Below, in pieces: positions 12,601-25,022 of a stretch of 64,000 bases of DNA. The notes below the pieces were generated by a model that was not told the DNA's origin, did not search any database, and saw only the letters and a program-made list of their open reading frames with translations. Position 1 is the first letter of the stretch, and each line of letters starts with the position of its first letter. The DNA lies in contig JAULBX010004888.1 of assembly GCA_032358255.1 (NCBI GenBank), forward strand, positions 62,001 to 126,000, given 5' to 3'. The DNA is from Heterotrichella gracilis (lineage: Eukaryota; Sar; Xanthophyceae; Tribonematales; Xanthonemataceae). Position numbers and translations under genes: made by a program.

Positions 12601-12830
12601 CACCCCCCACCTCCACCCCCACCCCGCGCCCCCTTGCAGCAGCTCAAACCAACACCGGCCATCTTCAGAGGCCGACTGGCAACATGTCAAACCAAGCCCT
12701 GCCCTCCCAAACTGCTACCCATGATCCGCTGCAAAGATAAATTACTCACAGCGCCCTACCACGCCAGCTCCCGCCGGCCCGCTCCATAACCGTCCAGACA
12801 ACTGGCCGGCGCCGCCCTATTCAGGGCCGC

Positions 12831-15800
12831 TCACGACAGATCGAACGAGCCCTGCCCCTCGCGGATTGCATACATGATCCTCTCCCGCATCACCTCCTTG
12901 CTGGAGTAGGCGGGCAGCTTGATGTAGTTGGCGCAGGTCATGACGGAGGGGAGGTCACCATCGGCTGCATGCAAGCCCGTCCCTCCTGGTGTGATGGACA
13001 GCGAGCCAATGGGCGGTGTGGCATTAAAGGACGAGGATGTGTTTCCGTCGCTGGCGTTGGATGAGTGCTTGCGCACCACGGTGAGGCGAGGGTGGAGGGA
13101 GGCGATGCCGCCGGGGGGCAGGCGGGGGGAGCCTGCAGGGGGAGGAGGGGAGGGTGAGTGTTGTGTACAGGAGGTCAAGGGAGGTGCTGTCAGTATTGAG
13201 GAGGCAGGGGGATCTGCGGGGGAGGGGATGGAAGCGGGTGGGGATGGAGGCGGGGGGGGGGGAGGCAACGCTGCTGGGAACGAGGCTGGGCAAGATGGAG
13301 AGGAGGGAGTGGATACAGCAGTATGAAGCCTTCCACACACATTCTGTCATGTCGTTCTTACCTGTCACAAAGCGCAGGAACCTCCTCTGGTCTGCTGCGT
13401 CCATCTCCGCCAGGATCTCGAGCAGGTGGCGGATGGGCCCGCTCTGCGCGTTGTAGCCGTGGTCGCACTTGATGGTGTCTGCCAGCATGTCCACCGACCA
13501 CCTCTCGCCCCTGCCGCACAGCAGCGCCTCCACCTCGTCCTCGTGGAACACATCCAGGCAGGACAACGGGAACACGTCGTTGAAGCCGGAGCGGAAGGCG
13601 GAAACCTGCAAGGGGAGGGGAAAGCTTATATACAGTAGACACTATGCCCGTCACCACCACCACCTTCTCCCAAAACACAACATCCCACATCTGCGCCGCA
13701 CCCTCACCACCTCTGTAGCCCTCAACCCCCACCGCACCTGCCACTAAGTGCCTTTCCCTTCTCATCCCACAACCCCAGCCCCAATTCTTTTCCGCACCTG
13801 TGTTGCAATCCCTCCTCCAACGGTAGCGTCCACCACCCTGGCCAGGTAGTCCGCCACGTTGCCTGCCTCCACCACCACCTCCGCCCCACCCGGCACCAGC
13901 TCGTATGCAGGGTAGCCCGGCACCACAAAGGTGAGGCACAGGTCCTCAATGCGGCAGCCGTCAAGCAGCAGCGGGCCGGAGCAGCCTGGGCAAGGGTGCA
14001 AGTGGTGAGATGTGGAAATTCACTCGCATAAATTCCATACACACAATAGTGGGAATTTACTCGGATAAATTCCATAATATAATGATTCTATAATGTCCCA
14101 CAGACTGCCCAATGGAAATTAGGGGGTCGCAAGAGGTGCACTCCTTTGTTCAAGGGAGTTGTGTGCATTCTACGTGCCCTCTTGCTAACTTCCTATCATT
14201 ACCCATTATTCAATACAGGAATTATGAGACGGGAATATTGAAGTTTCTTGAGAGCGCAAAGCTGAAACAACATTAACAATGATAATTAGCAAAACATGGT
14301 AATCTTGCTTTGGAACCCCTCCAACCATCCTGCCTCACCTGCCGCAGCGTGTGCCCTTGCCGCCGCCGCCAGCTTCTCCAGCGACGCTCCCAGGGGTGGG
14401 TCAAACGCGCGGATGTCGTACAGGTCCAGAGGGCGCCGTAGCGCTGCGCGGTAGAAGGCTGTTGCCAGGGGTATGTCCAGCAGGCGGTTGTCCTGCAGCG
14501 CCTTGGCCACCACGCGCCCCAGCAGCCTGAATCGCTCCACCACAGGGCTGGAGGGCTGGCGCTGGTCGGGGGACAGAGGGGAGGGGAACAGGCCCTGCGT
14601 GGTCGGGCGGTGGTCGGTGTAGGAGGTGAGCGAAGAAGGGTGATGCAGCAACGGAGTAGCATGACGACTCAAGAGTGTTTTTCCACATGACCACCAATGA
14701 TTATAAATGATGGGGATTACAATGCAAGTCCACAGAGCTATCGCCCCAGTCCTGGCCCCTCACCTGCGGCGCATTGACAAACCCGTCTGCAGCGTTGCCC
14801 TCAGCAGCCAGGGGCCCAGGTGCATCTGGGTTGGCCGCCACTGCCACTGCGGCCGCCCTCCCCGCCTTCTCAGGTTCCTGGTCCACGTGTCGCCACATGG
14901 CCAGGTGGCGCTTCTGCAGCTCGTGGCTGAGGAGGGTGTAGAACTCGAGCGTGGGGCCCAGCCCAGTCCCCACCTGGGAAAGAGGGAACATATTATTTTA
15001 ATGTTAATTCATTTGGCTTTGCCACAATTTATTTTTCTTTTCTTTTGACAGCAGAAGGGATGCAACGCCAACAGGCGGAAGTCCACACAGGGTGTGTTGC
15101 ACCGGCAGTGCGCACAACAGCGGACCACAATGCATTGGCAATAGTTCAGCCCCAGCAAACAGGCGCATAGGTAAGAATGGAAAGGCAAGCCACCCAGTCA
15201 TCGCTGCTGCAACACACACCAGCTCCAACTTGAGCGCAGCATACACCTCTAAACCCCAAGCCCTACCCCCTGCCCCACCTCTCCAAAGTACTCCAGCTCC
15301 AGCACGGACTTGTGTGCAGCATACAGCTCCATCACTTTGAGGGCGGACTCAAGGATGCGCTTGCGGGACACGCGCACCTGGGTAGGGGGGTTTTGAGGGT
15401 GAGGGGCTGCGCGGAGGTGGGGCATAATTGCTTCTAAGTGTGATAGGACAACAATCAGTTCAATAGTGTGCAGACTAGGGTGTTGCTGGTGCAGGCTTCA
15501 AAAAGTAAAGGGAAGAAGTGAAACAGCCAAACGGCTGCATGCTTCACCCGCAGCCCCCTCCCACCACCCACCTTCTGCCTCTGCAGCCTGCTAATCCTCA
15601 TGTCCCGCATGCCCTGCTCCCCGCCTGCCGCCTGCGTGCCCTCTGCGCTCTGCTGCTGCTGCAGCTGCTGCACGGTGCGCGCCAGGCCAAAGGAGGTGAC
15701 CAGGAAGTAGCGGCGGCGCAGCTCAAAGGGGAACAGGAACCTGCAGGGAGCGGGGGGGCAGGGTGGGCATGCGGGGATGGGGCACGTGCGGCAACTACAT

Positions 15801-18800
15801 ATAGTTACAACTCCATAAAGTGAGATAAAAAGCGGGTTCACCAGCAAGGTGGCATGCTCAAGCACGCCACCCACACGGCGCTTGACAATTGGAACAAAAT
15901 AAATTGACAATAACATTCACCCACTTAGATTAAAATACATGATTCCATTGAGTTCCAGCTTGTGCCTGTCTCACCTGCAGCTTGTGACCAGCTGCTTGCA
16001 CCACCTTGGCAGCGTGCCCCCGCACACCACCAGCACATCCTTCACCTGCTGGCCCAGCTTGGGAGCCAGCTTCTTGCTCATGAAGTCCTCGCGGGGCACG
16101 TGGCCATGGGGCGCAACCTGGCGAGCGGCGGAGTTGTCCAGGTAGGACACCAGGTGGGGGGTCATGCGGGTCAGAGCCTCGAGGACCTGCAGGGAACGGG
16201 GGTAATTTAGTATGACTTTAACTGAAATCACACCAATGAATGATGTAGCTTACATCAAGTAGGGGTGGACAAGGGGTGGTGATGCGCTAGGCTGGCTCAA
16301 CTAACCCCCCATAAAGCTCTCATTGATTCATGAGTTTTTCATAAAGATGCCAGCTGGTGGTGAGCCAAACCCGCAAGCTGAGGAGGTACTTCAACACACC
16401 ATCCCAGCCACAGCATACCCCCATTCCCCTACATCATTCACCCCCACCCCTGTCCCGCAGCCACCTTGAGCAGCAGCAGCACCTCCCTTGTCTCCTGCGA
16501 CGCATCCAGCTCAGCGGGGAGCTTCTGGCCCATCAGCTCCTGCAGGGACCCGCGCCCCAGCGCCGCCACGTCAGCGGTGCCAAAGGCCTGGCCACCACGT
16601 GCATGCGCCCCCGGGGAGCCGGGCTGCGCAGCTGCTGGGTCCTGAGCAAGGCTTGCAAAGTCGGCTGGGTCGTGGCGCTTGTAGTGCAGGCTGACAATGT
16701 CATCCCACATGCGGCGACCGCGGCGAGCAGCGCCTGAATCAGGAGAAAAGGGTTGGTGATAATTTATTATGATGTTTGAGCAGTACAACAAACCGGTAGC
16801 CTCCCTTGCACGATGACGCCGATAAGGGTGAGACGGAGGGTACGTATATAGTGGTCCTGGCACTGCTACCATTGGGGGTTGGCTTTGCATGAAGATGGCC
16901 TGGTAGGCAAATCTGGCTGTTTGCAAAATCATGGCGCAATTGCCATGACCCCTCGCATGGTCCACCTCATGAGTGCGAAACGCACAGAGGGTACGTATAC
17001 AGTGGTCCTTGTGCGCTGCCTACCTGCTCCCTCCCCTTCCTCCTGAGCGCCACTCCCCCCAGCCTGCTGCTGCTGCTGGGCATGGATGGCCTGGAAAATG
17101 GTGGTGTTGTGCACCAGCGGCCGTCCATTGAGCAGAAACGTGAGGCGCGGAGGGGCGGCCGCAGCCACCTGCGCGTGTGTAGGGGCGGCGGCGGGGGCTG
17201 CGGCCGCGGCGCTGGTGGCGGTGGTGGATGTGGGTGGTGGGGGCGCTGCCGCTGACTGGCTGCGGGTTGCACGGGCTGCAGCTTGGCTTGTGGTGGCGGC
17301 AGCTCCGGCTGACGCCCTAGACCCGGGAAAACAAGGGAAAAGGGTGTTAGGCAGCCTTGAGGGTGGGGGAGAAGGGGTACACAACAGGCAGCGGTGCCTG
17401 TCCACCATTTCGCATTGCCATACGCAATGCCATAGCCAGCCCATCCGCCCGTCATTCCCACCCACCCCACCCACGCACCTGGTGGTGACAGGCTCAGCCG
17501 CTGGTGCACCGCCCGCCGCCTCCTGCCTGGACTGCGATGGCTCTGTGTCCGGCAGCAGCATGTCGTGGACCAGCAGCGCTCCCGCAGGCATGCCCTCCTC
17601 CTCTTCTTCCTCCTCCTCCTCCTCCTCCTCCATGTCCTCATCCTCGTCGTCCATCTCCCCATCCTCCTCCACCATGCCATCCTCCTCCTCGTCAAGCATC
17701 TCCTCGTCATCATGGCCACCACCCTGCAGGGTGGGTGGGTTTGTTAATGTGCGGATGGGGGCAGGGGGCAGAGGTACCGCAAATATACATCATGTGGTAT
17801 TGTGCGCAACCAGATACTTTACTGTTTGCCAGTACAGACTAACACTGCGGCTGGTGTGGTTCATGCTGAGAGCACGCGTGGGGGCATGCGGCCATGCTCA
17901 TGGTACATCAGTGCTGTAATCGCATGCAGGGTTGCTACGTTGTGACGTTGAGGCAGGGTGTGGTGGTTGTCGTGAGCATGCCTGGGGGCATGCATCCAGT
18001 CTCATGCTGACCGTGCATGCCAGGTTGCTACCAAGCGAGTCTGGCACAGCCACCACCACGGCCTCAAGCCCACTATTTCCACTTGAATTCACCACGCAAT
18101 TTCTTTCCAACATAGGTATACAAGTCCACAAATCGTTCACCACCACCACCGCCACCACACCCACCTCCAACACGATCATCTCGTCATCCTCAGAACCCCG
18201 ACCAGGCTCATCCACATCCATGGCGCGGTGCGTCTCGCTGCCATCTGCATCACCACCACCACCACGGCCGGACCCGGCAGGAGTGGGTTCGGCGGCAGCA
18301 GCAGCAGCCGCGGCGCGCGTCATGCGGCGATTGCCGCCGGGATTGGCGTTAGGTGCGTCAGGGATGGAACGCGCGCTGCTGCGGGGGGGTGGGACTGTGC
18401 GGGCGGCAGTGGGGGCTGGGGGCGGCGGGGCGGCTGCCGCTGCCGGCGCGGGGTTTTGATCCGGCGCCTCTGCTGGTTCAGCCTGCGGGGTGCCGATGGT
18501 GCAAGACGAGGTTAGTTCTTTAGCCCCATGTGTTCCGCTAATACATCTAATAGCAGCGAGTCTTGCCAAATCCAGTTACGCTTAGCAGCCTTCGACATTC
18601 TTTAAACCCAACACATGATCCCATTGTAAATGTAGAAGCCTAACACAGCATAGCCATGGCAGCAACAGGGCTGAATGGTGGTTGGTGCATCAGCAACGCA
18701 TGCCCCCTGTCCACCAGGATCACCAGTGCAAAACCTCAGCGCTGACAAGCCACTCACCAGTCAAAATTTAACATGAATTACGACCCTGCAACCTCCTGTA

Positions 18801-21800
18801 CTGATCTTTTGTAACAAAAGCATATTGGCCACCTGCATCCTTCCCAACCCCACCCACCCACCCGTCTGCCTCTCTCTGCACCCCTTCCAACACACACACT
18901 GGCCCCCTCGATTCTGGAGTTAGTAAAACAATCCACCTCCAATTCCCTCAAACACCTGCACACACACCTGCGCACCCTCCCTGCATATCCTTGGCCACAG
19001 GAAGTCCTCCACCGACGACATGGTTGCCAGCGGCTCAATGAGCACCACATTGGCGCCGTAGTCACGCAGCTGCGCCTCCTGGGGGGAGCGCGCCAGGCGC
19101 AGCTTGAAGGGGTGGGACAGGGCCGACAGGCTGGAGGGGTCGGAGCTGCGGGCCGCTGCAAGAGGGGGTGGGACTCGGTTGGGAGGCGGGGTCAGGTGAG
19201 GGCAGGGAGTAGAGGAAGAGAGTTTGGCTAGGCATTTGTTGGGGCAGGTAACGGGTTTGGTGAAATGGGGTTTGAAATTGGGCTTCAAAAGCCAGGGTTC
19301 ATGCGCAGGGTCCCCCAACCGCAGGGCCATCTCACTAACACCAACCCGCAGCACAGCCCCACACACCAACCCGCACCCACCTGCCGACGTTGCCATGTGT
19401 CGCAGGCTGCTGCCCGCCCCCTGCGATCCCTGCGGGGTGGCCACCACTGGGAAGGACTCCAGCGAGGCCAGGCAGTCCTCAAGCTTGCGCACCAGGGCAA
19501 GCAGGGGGGGTGCGCCGCCGGTACCCACAGGCTGCGCCACCTCCACAAACGCACGCAGGCGGGTGAGCAGCGCCTGGGGCTCGCCAGAGGGCAGGCCAGT
19601 GCCTGCAGGGTGTGGGTCACAGGGTTGAAATATGACCCGTTTGAAATGCAGGAGCGGATGGCAAGACATGCTATCTGCCTTGGCAAACAATCCTACCGTA
19701 CGCCGCTGCATGTGCTGGCTTGCAAGCTCCAACTGTTTCTAGCTCTCTTGTGGTCCATATGCACATGCATCCCATGTGTGTATGCTCTATCTGCGTCCAC
19801 CTCACATGGGTGCGACTCATGCTTCATATGGATTGAAGCCAAGCACCCATGTGCCCCATGTGCATGTCTTGCCCTGGTCAACATAACACCACCTCCCCGC
19901 CTGCCTGCCTCAGCCCTCTTGCATCCATTCCTGTTATAACCACATCATGACCACAATTGCTGAGGGTCTGCATTACACCCACCTGTCAAATAGTTGACCA
20001 GCTGCTGCACCGCCCCGCTGCTGAGCAGCTCAAAGGTCGAAATCCCGCCCACCACATCGCCCTGCAGCAGGCTGAACAGCTCAGCCAGGCACTCCTTGTC
20101 ACCCAGATGCGCGCAGCACCCGCGCAGCAGGGCGACCCCCTCAGTCTGCAGCGTCAGGGCGGCCCCCTCGGCGTCGCTGAAGTGGCACGCCTTGAAACGC
20201 TGCGCCGCCAGGGCTGTGGCATGCTTAAGGGTGGATCCCGGGGAGGCTGGGGCTGGCGCTGGGGATGCGGGCGCGGACTCCGGCTGGGATTCAGATTCCT
20301 TGGCCTTGCGGGAGCTGGAGCGCTTGGAGGATTTGGGAGCCTCGGGTGGGGGAACAGCGGTTGACGCCAGCTGCTCCATTGCGTGCACTACGCCCTCCTT
20401 CAGGAAGTACTTTGTGAAGAGGTCTGGCAGCTTGTGGATGAGGATCTCCGCCAGCTGGAGCCCGCTGGCCACCACCGGGGACTCCTTGGCCGTCAGCAGG
20501 GATGCGATGAAGCTGGAGATGGGTGCGTCGAACAGCAGGCTGCTGAGGGTCTCCGGGGTGTTGTAGGTCAGTATCTTGGCCACCGTCACCACGCACTTGT
20601 TGCGCACGGGCGCCGCCACAGTGCCCCGATGCACCTGGAGGAGCAGGGGAAGCAGGTCAAGACGTGCCCAATCCTCCCCCTTACTCAAAATATCTTCCAT
20701 GACTTCATAAGACCATTGCCAGTACAGGGATAGTGGGGGGTGGGGAGAGGCAGATGGCGCGTGCTCCAATTTCTGTATAACCACTACAGCACCACATTGG
20801 CTCTGGCATTAAGAGCTTGTAGCTAGATCTGTGCCAATAATCATTTGGACCTGCAATTCCACCCCGCTGTACCTTGAGCAGCAGGGTGAGCAGGTCGCTG
20901 CTGTAGCGCTCCAGCACGGCGGGGTTGTCACGCAGAAACGCCGCCAACTGGCTGGAACCAGAGGCCTCACTACCACCTGCCTCGGCACCTGCCAGGTCAG
21001 CAGGCCCAGGGTACTTGCTCATGAGGGCCACGGCGGGGTCTGGGACAGCTGGCAGCAGCTCACAGGCCAGGGAAACCACTTCCTGCAGGCGAAGGGTTGG
21101 GGGGAGGGGTTAGGGTCCAAGCGCTAGATTAAGGGTAAACTGCCTAAGGTTAGATGTGACAACCATGGCGCCATGCACACATTTTCCTGCCAGTGCTTGG
21201 AACCATCATTGAAATGACCATGGTCGCACAACCACCTGCTACAACATCAGACCAGGTGCGTTCAAGGACCCTTTCCTAGCAAACGCGACCTCAACACCCA
21301 AACGCGTGCGCACCTGCAGGTGGTCGCTTGAGCGCAGCACGCTGTGCGTGGCTGTGGCTGCGGCAAACAGCGCCGAGTTCTCAAGCAGTGCGCGCAGCGT
21401 CTCTGAAATGCCCGCCTGCAGCAGGATCTCCGCCACTGTGGGCGAGCCGCGTGTGCATGTTGTGAGCAGCTTGATGAGTCCAAAGTAGGTGGGCATGGAC
21501 AGCTGGGACACCATGGTGCCGCCCTCAGTCACCTGGACCTGGGAGTAGGGGTGGAGTAGGGGGGTTATACATGAGTGGCAATGGGCTGGGTGGCAAGTGG
21601 TGGACAAAGCCCTCCCCATTTGCGGATAATGGGTGCTTGCCGATAAAATTCAAGGCGGCGTGCATAGCACTTAGAACATGGCTATGCATGTTTGCTCATC
21701 TCTGTGAAATAAACCAAGAAAACATGCATCCTCAAAGAGCACTCAATGCTCAAGCTGCGCGCATTGATGGTGAGAACACAAATTCGTTCGCACAGCAAAT

Positions 21801-24068
21801 TTGGTGCAGGATTGAAGGTGGGTGGTTTTTCATAGGCGTTGCCTTCCTCACCAGCTCCACTGCGTGGCTGATGAGCCCTTGCTCGCACAGCATCTCCAGG
21901 TGCTGCGGGTAGGCAGACAGGCCATCGGCAATGCGGGACAGCGCCAGACATGCGTTGTCGACCACCTTGGCGTCCTGGACAGGGGAAAAGCACACGCTCA
22001 CGCTAAATGTCCCAAAATGGTTGCATGGCTTTCATAATCTTGTCCAAATGCAGCGCATGTGGTCATCCCCAGTGATACCACAGACTACACAATTTCTGGG
22101 CTGATCCATGGTCAGTCGGCATGGGCTGACATTGTCGTGTTTCAAATCTGGCAAAATTGTACCAAGGTACGTAATCAGTACTGTGTAATCAGTACCCTGA
22201 TCTATTGACCCACCTGGTACTGCAGCAGGTTGATGAGCAGTGGCACTGCGCCCGACACCGCCTCCACGCTGCCTGCTGAGATGCCGCGGCACATGTTGGC
22301 CGCAGTGGTCACCGCCACGCGCTGCACCCCGGTCTGGAAAAAGTCCAGGTAAGACAGTGCCTGGGGGGAACAGAGGGAAATAGGGTTGAGGATTTCAGCA
22401 AAAATCCTTTGATGTGTCTGGCACACGGCTGTACCACGTGCACACCAAAGACAATGTGGGTCAGGGCTTGGTGTGCGTACCGCCATCAGGCCCCCAGCTC
22501 GTAGGCAGGCCTGTGGGTGCTCATGAGACAGCTTCTCCAGTGCCTGCAGCGACTGCTCAGCAAGGTCGATGTACTCGATAGCCAGCAGCCGGGCGCACAG
22601 GGCCGGGACCGCCCCGTGCCTCACTATGGACGAGCTGGAGGAGGGGAGCACGTCTGCCAGGAAGGTGAGTGCGCGCGCTGCCAGGAGCATGATGTCAGAG
22701 TTGTGCTCTGCATTGAGGAGGTTCACCTGGACAAGGGTGCTCTGTTAGCCTTGTGCGGCATATGGTATAAGAAAGGTCCCTTTCGCAGGCGCCTGGTACC
22801 CGGGTTGTGTACACTCAAGTGCAGAGTGCCTGGCTGTGCAAACCAGCTGCAATGCCTGGTTGCGTGTTATTGTGGAATGGACTTCGGGTGGTACACGTAC
22901 CAGAACTGGGACTGCACTTTCCACCGGGAAGGTGGTCAGCGACTCCTCGGTGGAGACTGAGAGCAGCTCACACAGCTCGGTGAGGGACGCAAGCTGCTGG
23001 GAGTCGTCTTCATCTGACTTGAGGCCGGCAAGGATTCCCTGGTGTGCAGGCAGGACGCTACGTGAGCACTGGGTGGGGTGCAGAGAGTCCCAGACGCACT
23101 TGGGGAGGGTGGTGCTATAATGGTGCCCAAACCCTTGGCAAGGAAGTTTCAGGCAGGATGTGTTTGCGCTCGATGCCTGTAAAGAATTCCTTGACACTAG
23201 CTCATTCGATATACTTTCACTATGAATATTGGTATTGGCAATAGTCTGCCTCCCACTGGTGGGCCAAGGTGGGCTAAGGTAAGCCGACAGAGAGCGCCAG
23301 CAGTTCATAATACCGTATTTTGAGCAGTTTACTGTAGCTGCGTGCTGCTCACCTTCAATCTTGAACTGGGATAGGCCATGCCAAGCTCCTCGTACCCTGC
23401 ACCCAGCTTTCGCAGCAGGCCTTGCAAGGCACTACACCACAAAAGGGACGTTGGTTAGCCTTGACAAAACCTAGCCATGCTCAGTGTGTTATTACAAGCC
23501 GAAGGTTATCGTGACGGGAGGGCAATACGAGAGCCTCAAAAGCAACCGTGACAAGGGAAGCAATGTGTGACAAGGAAAGCAAAGTGACAAGGCATACATT
23601 CGGGCCCATGGCCAGCACCTCCACACGTACCTGGACGCCCCGGCAAAGTTCCTCCCAAACAAGTCCGAACCATACTTGTCCTGCAAAACAACACACGCTC
23701 AGCACGAACTGCATATGCATGCATGTTGTGTAGTGCAAATTGCAGCAGTGGTTTTGTGGCCTTGCCTCGTTGCCCTCCTCCTCGCCTCTGCCCTGTCGTC
23801 CTCCGCTGCGGTTGTCCATCTCGGAAGCCTCCCTTTCTGCAGCTATTGCCTGGTTTCGTGACGGACCGGCTCCTGCTTCTGCGTTTTGTGGCTCCTTGCT
23901 GCGGCCACGCCGTGTACTCACTGGAAGGCCCACCTCTGCGTTTCGAGCCTGCTCCTGCTGCGCACGTAGAAATACTTCCCTTTTTCTCTTGCTCCTTGTG
24001 TCTACACCCACTACGTCAAGGGATGCCTCGGCTTTCCGCTTCGACACCTGCCGAGTTTCCACGCCCAT
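12831..24068 (-). CDS. UPL3: HECT-type E3 ubiquitin ligase, UPL3/KAKTUS-TRIP12 family
   Basis: This ligase transfers ubiquitin from an E2 to substrates through a HECT-domain Cys. The ATG at 24068 opens [14 protein letters not shown] and then TRSKRKRE, like the METRSRKR start of plant UPL3. Armadillo-type repeats follow ([20 protein letters not shown], then [20 protein letters not shown] and [20 protein letters not shown]; about 19000-23100). A long acidic run (about 17580-17700) and a segment [20 protein letters not shown] come next. The HECT N-lobe lies around 14290-16200 ([38 protein letters not shown]). The C-lobe ends [18 protein letters not shown] and then GQGSFDLS, with the catalytic Cys codon at 12933-12935, closely matching plant UPL3. 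The gene has many introns, the first with a GC donor. Not every internal exon boundary was resolved. The gene converges on the wall-protein gene and is head-to-tail with COG3. Confidence 0.93.
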
Positions 24069-25022
24069 GCCAACGCCTGGCCAATGCCATATAACCCGTT
24101 CACGAGGTCTACTGCTGTAAGAGGAGAAAGGACCGGCAAGTGGTTCGATGTACGGCTAGGGTGTGGTTTGTGGCCTTCTCTCACAGTTATTGGCAACACA
24201 GTGTGGCACAATGCTTTGTTTTATAGGTTGAGCCCCCAACAAGGGGTGTATGGTGAAAGCTGGGGTGGACTCGAAAACCCTAGATGGGAAAACACTGTTT
24301 GGCATACCCTAAAGTTTGGGTAAAATTGGTGTCATGGCAACGTGATCACTGTTTTGCTTCACAAGGAAAGACGGCAGTTTCGCCATCAGTTCAGTTGTAG
24401 CATACTTCATTATCTGGCCATTGCGCCAGGATTGAGGCGGCCAAAACTTGGCTCAGCAGGTTTTCAATACAAAATGCTCCAGGAGTCGTTAAACCCCGGT
24501 GAATTTTGAAGCAAAGAAAAGCAAGTCTTCGTGTCTGGCTGCTTGGAACCCATAATTACGAATGATGGGGCAAATTGCATGCCTGGCACAGCTTTTGGCT
24601 GCTTTCATCGTGTAAATAGCAGTCACGACGCCTGAGCATAGAAACACCACCATTGCCCCAAAAAGCACCACTTATGAAGTCCTTTTGAGCGGACAACACC
24701 CATGCTGGCCCAGAACCAGCCCATTCCAAGAGCCAGGACAATCAAACCCAGATCCCAGGCCGCTGTAAGAGCCAGAATACCAGGTAAGCAATGTCCCAAC
24801 CAAGTGAGGCCTGCGACCAGCTTTTTAGCTTAAACGACCCCAGGACAGCGTCCCAAATCTGGGCGCCATGCCCCCCACCCCCCCCGGAACGCGTGCTGAT
24901 CCATGTCCCTCCTCACTCATCCACCATTCACCACCAGCGCCGCAACAGCAGCCAGTCCAGGATGCCCCCCCTCCCACCCACCCAGCACCCCACCACCACC
25001 ATCAGCAGCAGCAGCAGATGCA
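24069..25022. other. Intergenic: UPL3 5' flank and COG3 3' flank
   Basis: About 950 nt lie between the UPL3 start and the COG3 stop, both on the minus strand. They should hold the UPL3 promoter and COG3 3' UTR. I see no open frame with support and no clear TGTAA for COG3. Confidence 0.4.

Larger units (their letters stand above)
7348..12830. other. Gene-poor interval between convergent genes
   Basis: This 5.5-kb stretch separates the 3' ends of the wall-protein and UPL3 genes. It contains a diverged tandem repeat (8675-9015), a 39-nt minisatellite (9540-9657), telomere-like TTAGGGTTT motifs near 11150-11175 and a GC-rich short hairpin near 11285-11310. A minus-strand open frame (9384-9821) follows a CACACAG acceptor and encodes Thr/Pro-rich sequence, but I could not build a coherent gene around it. 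No recognised protein family was found. Confidence 0.5.

Noticed and set aside
12202-12690. Gly/Trp-rich minus-strand frame downstream of UPL3
   Set aside because: It depends on low-complexity C-rich sequence, lacks a domain and lies in the likely UPL3 3' flank.
13024-14075. Arg/Trp-rich alternative frames over the UPL3 HECT exons
   Set aside because: High-GC exons leave long open shadow frames; only the HECT-matching frame continues across introns in phase.
17086-17919. Plus-strand frame with a long Ser run
   Set aside because: It is the complement of the Glu/Asp run in UPL3 and has no homology.
23740-24120. Plus-strand open frames over the UPL3 start
   Set aside because: Antisense shadow of UPL3 exon 1.
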